Shown here piece by piece: positions 6,065-9,093 of a stretch of 9,093 bases of DNA. The notes under the pieces are model-generated. The model saw only the letters and a list, made by a program, of their open reading frames with translations. It was not told the origin of the DNA and ran no database searches. The DNA comes from Epulopiscium sp. Nele67-Bin004. Lineage in GTDB: Bacteria; Bacillota_A; Clostridia; Lachnospirales; Cellulosilyticaceae. Within the stretch, counting starts at the first letter, position 1; each line of letters starts with the position of its first letter. The stretch covers positions 1 to 9,093 of the forward strand of contig LNZQ01000152.1 in the NCBI GenBank assembly GCA_002007315.1, given 5' to 3'. A program made the translations under genes and the position numbers.

Positions 6065-7732
6065 ATGAAAGATTTAAGAAAAGACATTCTTGCTATTATC
6101 GAGAAAAATCATGCGGGGGATATTACCTATTTTAATCCGCTGGGATTTTGGGGAGAGCATTTAGAGCCTCAAAACAGCAAAATTATAGCAGAGCTGTTGA
6201 ATGTAAAAGACGACAATCCATACTGCAAAAAAGGCAAGCACAAAACTTTGTTTTTTAGAAAATTTTTGGAAAATGTATTGGAACTGGATTTGAAATATAA
6301 CATAGATGAGGTGGAAGTTATAACAGAATCCCATACTAAAGGAGGTGAGGGCGAAAAGAGCGGGCGTATAGATATAGAGATAAAGCTGGACAGTGAAACT
6401 TCTATATTGATAGAAAATAAAGTTAATGCAAGGTTAGATGCAGGACAGCTGGCTAAGTACTACCGTCAGAACCCAGCCGGTAACAAACACATAGTATACC
6501 TATCTTTGGAAGGGGAAGAACCTACTGAAGAGAGCTTGATATATAGTGGTACAACGCTTGATAAAAATAGTGTTATCTGCATATCATATAGAGATATAGC
6601 TAATTGGCTTGATGATTGTTTACTCAAAATCAAAGGCGAGAAAGGTTTGGCTACTCTGGAATCAGGCGTAAAAATGTATTTGGATACGGTTTACAACAAC
6701 ATAGGCGACGAAAGAAGTATGCACAAACTATGGGAAAGAACATATCTGGATATTTTTAATTATATTGATACAAATAATATAAGCTTGCAACAGTTACAAG
6801 AACTTGAAGACGATGATGACGGATATATAAACAGTATTGTAGAGATGATTGAAAAACGCAACCGCTTAATCGAAGAGTACAATATGCTCTCCGGAAAAAT
6901 TTCAAAAGATAAAATATTCATATCTTATACAGATATATATGAGGATAAAATCCACAATAATCCCATTACGGATTTGAAACAGCAAATCACAAATATACTT
7001 GCAAGCTCCGTATACTGGGTGGGATTTTCTATATGTGTGTATGAATCTAAGGAAGATTGCGATTTGTATCTGGCTTGGCAGATAGATAGGCAGACAGAAT
7101 GGCAGACAGAATGGCAGATAGATAATAATTATGAGGTTTGGATTGGCTTGAGTCTTCAAGGAGAAGAGTGCGGCTCTTTTGATTTGCAAAAATATATAAG
7201 CGACCATAAAGATTTGAAAGCTATCGAAGTCAGCGAGGAATATGGGGGTGGTGTGTATTATTTTGATGACACCGCAAAAGTGTCAGACTCATTCTGCAAG
7301 CTCGCCGGCTGCCTAATCAACGATTTCAAAAATTTTGACAGCTATAAGGGGTATTTGTGTCATTTAAATGGGGCTGTTGTATACAATAATGTCATGCAAT
7401 TCTTAAAAGACAGCAATATTGCTTATGATTTGAAGTACAGCAATGATATAACAGATTTGAGCCTTTACAATCATGACTGGTACTTATATTTTTCAGATTA
7501 TGCTTTAGGGTATGGATTCGGTAGTATGTGGCTTTATACAGACAATTTAGAACATTCCGAAAAGTTGAAAAAATTAGGCTTTAAGCAAAGTTTTGATAAA
7601 AATTACGGCTATGGAGAGATTTTGGATTTTGTTTTTCATAAATATTTTGAAGAAGACGATACTGTGCAAAGTGCAGATATAGAGCCGTTGACACAAGATA
7701 TAAAAAACAAAATAAAAGAAATCCTTGAATAG
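6065..7732 (+). CDS. PD-(D/E)XK nuclease-superfamily protein
   Basis: This 555-residue protein starts with AAAGGAG at 6051-6057, 7 bases before the ATG. Its N-terminal 200 residues carry the nuclease-superfamily core: E-H-L-E-P-Q-N-S near 31-38, G-R-I-D-I-E-I with D103, then I-L-I-E-N-K-V-N with E117 and K119, followed by G-Q-L-A-K-Y-Y (127-133). This matches the PDDEXK_4 type, often annotated as PD-(D/E)XK nuclease family. All catalytic positions are present, so activity is plausible. The C-terminal 340 residues are acidic, rich in aromatic residues, and unrecognised; they include a four-unit tetrapeptide repeat at 338-353. No signal peptide or membrane helix is seen. A terminator upstream isolates it from the transposon, and a membrane protein gene follows after 70 bases. 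A defence or DNA-processing role is inference; the fold is well supported. Confidence 0.85.
   Translation: MKDLRKDILAIIEKNHAGDITYFNPLGFWGEHLEPQNSKIIAELLNVKDDNPYCKKGKHKTLFFRKFLENVLELDLKYNIDEVEVITESHTKGGEGEKSGRIDIEIKLDSETSILIENKVNARLDAGQLAKYYRQNPAGNKHIVYLSLEGEEPTEESLIYSGTTLDKNSVICISYRDIANWLDDCLLKIKGEKGLATLESGVKMYLDTVYNNIGDERSMHKLWERTYLDIFNYIDTNNISLQQLQELEDDDDGYINSIVEMIEKRNRLIEEYNMLSGKISKDKIFISYTDIYEDKIHNNPITDLKQQITNILASSVYWVGFSICVYESKEDCDLYLAWQIDRQTEWQTEWQIDNNYEVWIGLSLQGEECGSFDLQKYISDHKDLKAIEVSEEYGGGVYYFDDTAKVSDSFCKLAGCLINDFKNFDSYKGYLCHLNGAVVYNNVMQFLKDSNIAYDLKYSNDITDLSLYNHDWYLYFSDYALGYGFGSMWLYTDNLEHSEKLKKLGFKQSFDKNYGYGEILDFVFHKYFEEDDTVQSADIEPLTQDIKNKIKEILE
7076..7123 (+). repeat. In-frame 12-bp tandem repeat, four units
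   Basis: Four 12-base units (7076-7087, 7088-7099, 7100-7111, 7112-7123) of the form [T/A]GGCAGA[T/C]AGA[T/A] encode W/R-Q-I/T-D/E four times in the nuclease-superfamily gene. The outer two units are identical, as are the last eleven bases of the inner two. Since 12 is a multiple of three, copy-number change would lengthen or shorten the protein without breaking the frame. Confidence 0.85.
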
Positions 7733-7802
7733 TATCAATATAAATGGAAAATAAATTACGGCGATACGTAAATACAACAATCAATTTTATAAGGAGCAAA
7801 AA

Positions 7803-8813
7803 ATGAAAGTATGGCAATGTAAAAAATGCGGAAACCTACCGATAAAGAGCCAATCTATGCCAATACCCGCATCTTGTCCCTCAGGTGATGGACATATCTG
7901 GAGAGAATTAGGAACAGTGGGGCATAAGTCTTATTCATGTGCAAAATGCGGCACTCAGGTAGTGACTAAATCTACACCATTTCCTCAAGACTGTCCTTCA
8001 GGTGGTTCACATACTTGGAGATTATTGGCTGACAATACCCCTAAAGCAAATTCATCATCTAAATCTTCGTCCAAGTCATCTGGGTCTTCAAGAAGCGGTA
8101 GTACGAAAGATTTATTAGTCGGTATTGGTGTGATTTTGGTGGCTGCTTTCTTTGTTTTGAAATTTGTGTTTTTTTCAGGAGCCAATATGTTAAATTTGGC
8201 TACGATATATCGTTATGATTTCGGGACTTACTTCAACAATATCATAACAGCCCATCAAAACTCATATATTATGCTTACAGGTGAAGAATATATTTACAGA
8301 AAAATCCCGCAAATGCGTGATATTAACAATATAGATTATATTTTGGCTGCAGCGCCTAAAGGGCAAGTGCTGAAAAATAAAGGCTACCGTACAAAAACAG
8401 GCAGTTCTTGGGTGGCTGTGAAATTTTATCAAGACAATAAAGCGCGATACGGATATCTTTATGTGCCTTACAAAATGGGATACAGTGCTTTCAAAATTGA
8501 TTCGGTGAGCGGAATATTCACAAGTTATGCTGAGGCAAGAATAAATGAGATTGAAAAACAAAATCGCTCTAAACTGATTCAAACCATAAACACATCTGAT
8601 TTGGATTTTATCACTATCGAGGATTCCGCCGCTCTGCAAGCATTTGAAGAATCTGACAATTACAAAAAATATAGGGATATTGCCAAATATGGGAATTGGG
8701 GTGTGTATAAAGTGTTTATGCATAAAAACGACATGAAGGAATTTAAAAAAATTCATAATGAGCATTCTAATCCTAAGTTAATTATAACACTGCGCGATAC
8801 CATAAGTGAATAA
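7803..8813 (+). CDS. Double zinc-ribbon membrane protein, function unknown
   Basis: This 336-residue protein starts behind AAGGAGC (7791-7797). Two similar N-terminal modules follow each other: C6-x2-C9 with C25 and H31, then C46-x2-C49 with C64 and H70, each ending C-P-S-G-x-x-H-x-W-R. Each looks like a small zinc-binding ribbon. A Ser/Lys linker (about 83-101) leads to one strongly hydrophobic helix at about 104-124. The remaining roughly 210 residues have no further helix; the stretch around 173-213, ending Y-G-Y-L-Y-V-P, is faintly like a bacterial SH3 fold. The likely topology is zinc modules in the cytoplasm and C-terminal domain outside. It lies 70 bases after the nuclease-superfamily gene, with no terminator between, and is followed by a strong terminator, so the two are probably co-transcribed. 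I do not recognise the family. Confidence 0.8.
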   Translation: MKVWQCKKCGNLPIKSQSMPIPASCPSGDGHIWRELGTVGHKSYSCAKCGTQVVTKSTPFPQDCPSGGSHTWRLLADNTPKANSSSKSSSKSSGSSRSGSTKDLLVGIGVILVAAFFVLKFVFFSGANMLNLATIYRYDFGTYFNNIITAHQNSYIMLTGEEYIYRKIPQMRDINNIDYILAAAPKGQVLKNKGYRTKTGSSWVAVKFYQDNKARYGYLYVPYKMGYSAFKIDSVSGIFTSYAEARINEIEKQNRSKLIQTINTSDLDFITIEDSAALQAFEESDNYKKYRDIAKYGNWGVYKVFMHKNDMKEFKKIHNEHSNPKLIITLRDTISE

Positions 8814-8815
8814 TC

Positions 8816-8851
8816 AAAATTAACCGCATTATATAGTGCGGTTAATTTTTT
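8816..8851 (+). terminator. Rho-independent terminator after the two-gene unit
   Basis: A 13-base perfect stem (8816-8828 with 8837-8849, core TAACCGCA/TGCGGTTA) with an 8-base loop ends in a T-run to 8851. It lies three bases after the stop of the membrane protein gene. The A-rich 5' side makes it potentially bidirectional. Confidence 0.92.
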
Positions 8852-8900
8852 ATGTTAGACGATATTTAAAGATTGACAACGTATTCTCTGCTCCAACTCC

Positions 8901-8928
8901 AAAGCCCCTAAATGGGTGTGGGCTTTTT
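8901..8928 (+). terminator. Second terminator-like hairpin
   Basis: AAAGCCC (8901-8907) pairs with GGGCTTT (8920-8926) around a 12-base loop, followed by T's to 8928. Its sequence context (CTCCAA before, GGGCTTTTTC after) resembles the terminator at 5982-6014. No gene ends between it and the terminator at 8816-8851. Confidence 0.6.
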
Positions 8929-8929
8929 C

Positions 8930-9093
8930 GTTTAGAGAGTAGCGAGTCAGCTATGCTGCGACACTACTGTCTTATGCAAAGAATACTAATGGGTGGCTAT
9001 GCTATATATATGTGTATACCTCTATCTAGTGTAGTGTATATCTACTTACTAGCTATCACTCCATAGTGCTGATACTCTATCCAGTATGTCTTT
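8930..9093. other. No recognisable gene at the window end
   Basis: The stretch is AT-rich with frequent TATA and CTA words and short self-complementary pieces. The open frame crossing it starts inside the 8816-8851 terminator, has no ribosome binding site and encodes nothing recognisable. It may belong to a dispersed intergenic repeat, which cannot be checked here. Confidence 0.5.

Noticed and set aside
8262..8765. Minus-strand ORF of 167 codons within the membrane protein gene
   Set aside because: It is the shadow of the plus-strand gene, which has a ribosome binding site, zinc motifs, a membrane helix and a matching terminator; the minus-strand translation has no recognisable feature.
8836..9066. 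Plus-strand ORF of 76 codons at the window end
   Set aside because: It begins at a GTG inside a terminator stem, crosses a second terminator-like hairpin and lacks a ribosome binding site.

Overview
The window joins two kinds of DNA. Bases 1 to about 1700 have no credible coding region on either strand, a mixed non-bacterial composition with sparse CG dinucleotides by eye, and patterns familiar from vertebrate (perhaps fish) intergenic or intronic DNA. From about 1700 to the end the sequence is AT-rich, densely coding bacterial DNA with Shine-Dalgarno sites, sigma70-type promoters and intrinsic terminators. The likeliest reading is a host/bacterium assembly chimera; integration into a host genome is much less likely. 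The bacterium cannot be named from sequence alone. Low GC, a phase-variable tetranucleotide tract and host-like DNA alongside suggest a host-associated species; Campylobacterota (Helicobacter-like) is one guess, held weakly.

Layout. 1702-2290 (minus): a fragment of a PD-(D/E)XK-like nuclease domain, cut at its N-terminal side by a transposon end and near its C-terminus by the chimeric junction. 2291-5705: a complete 3.4 kb IS1595/ISXO2-type transposon bounded by 27-bp inverted repeats (25 of 27 identical). It carries a transposase (2398-3303), a P63C-domain protein (3305-4264) and a DNA methyltransferase fused to an HNH nuclease domain (4296-5671). The methyltransferase reading frame opens with six perfect GACA repeats beginning inside the start codon. 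With six copies the ATG frame ends at a TAG 26 codons on, while the conserved methyltransferase frame has no usable start. The gene is therefore phase-OFF as written, and ON with 4, 7 or 10 repeats. It looks like a mobile, phase-variable, single-polypeptide restriction-modification candidate.

5706-6064 is a structured intergenic region: a long inverted repeat over the ribosome binding site of a tiny minus-strand ORF, a second hairpin, and a strong terminator. 6065-8813 holds two plus-strand genes, a PD-(D/E)XK nuclease-superfamily protein (555 aa) and a membrane protein with two zinc-ribbon-like repeats (336 aa). Each has its own ribosome binding site and they end at a strong terminator. Two related terminator-like sequences flank this pair. 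8930-9093 holds nothing recognisable.

How the genes may work together: the transposase moves the element. The fusion enzyme would methylate, and possibly cut, DNA when its repeat tract is in the ON length. The P63C protein, translationally coupled to the transposase, has no known function. The downstream nuclease and membrane pair may be a separate accessory or defence module, but nothing in the sequence proves this.
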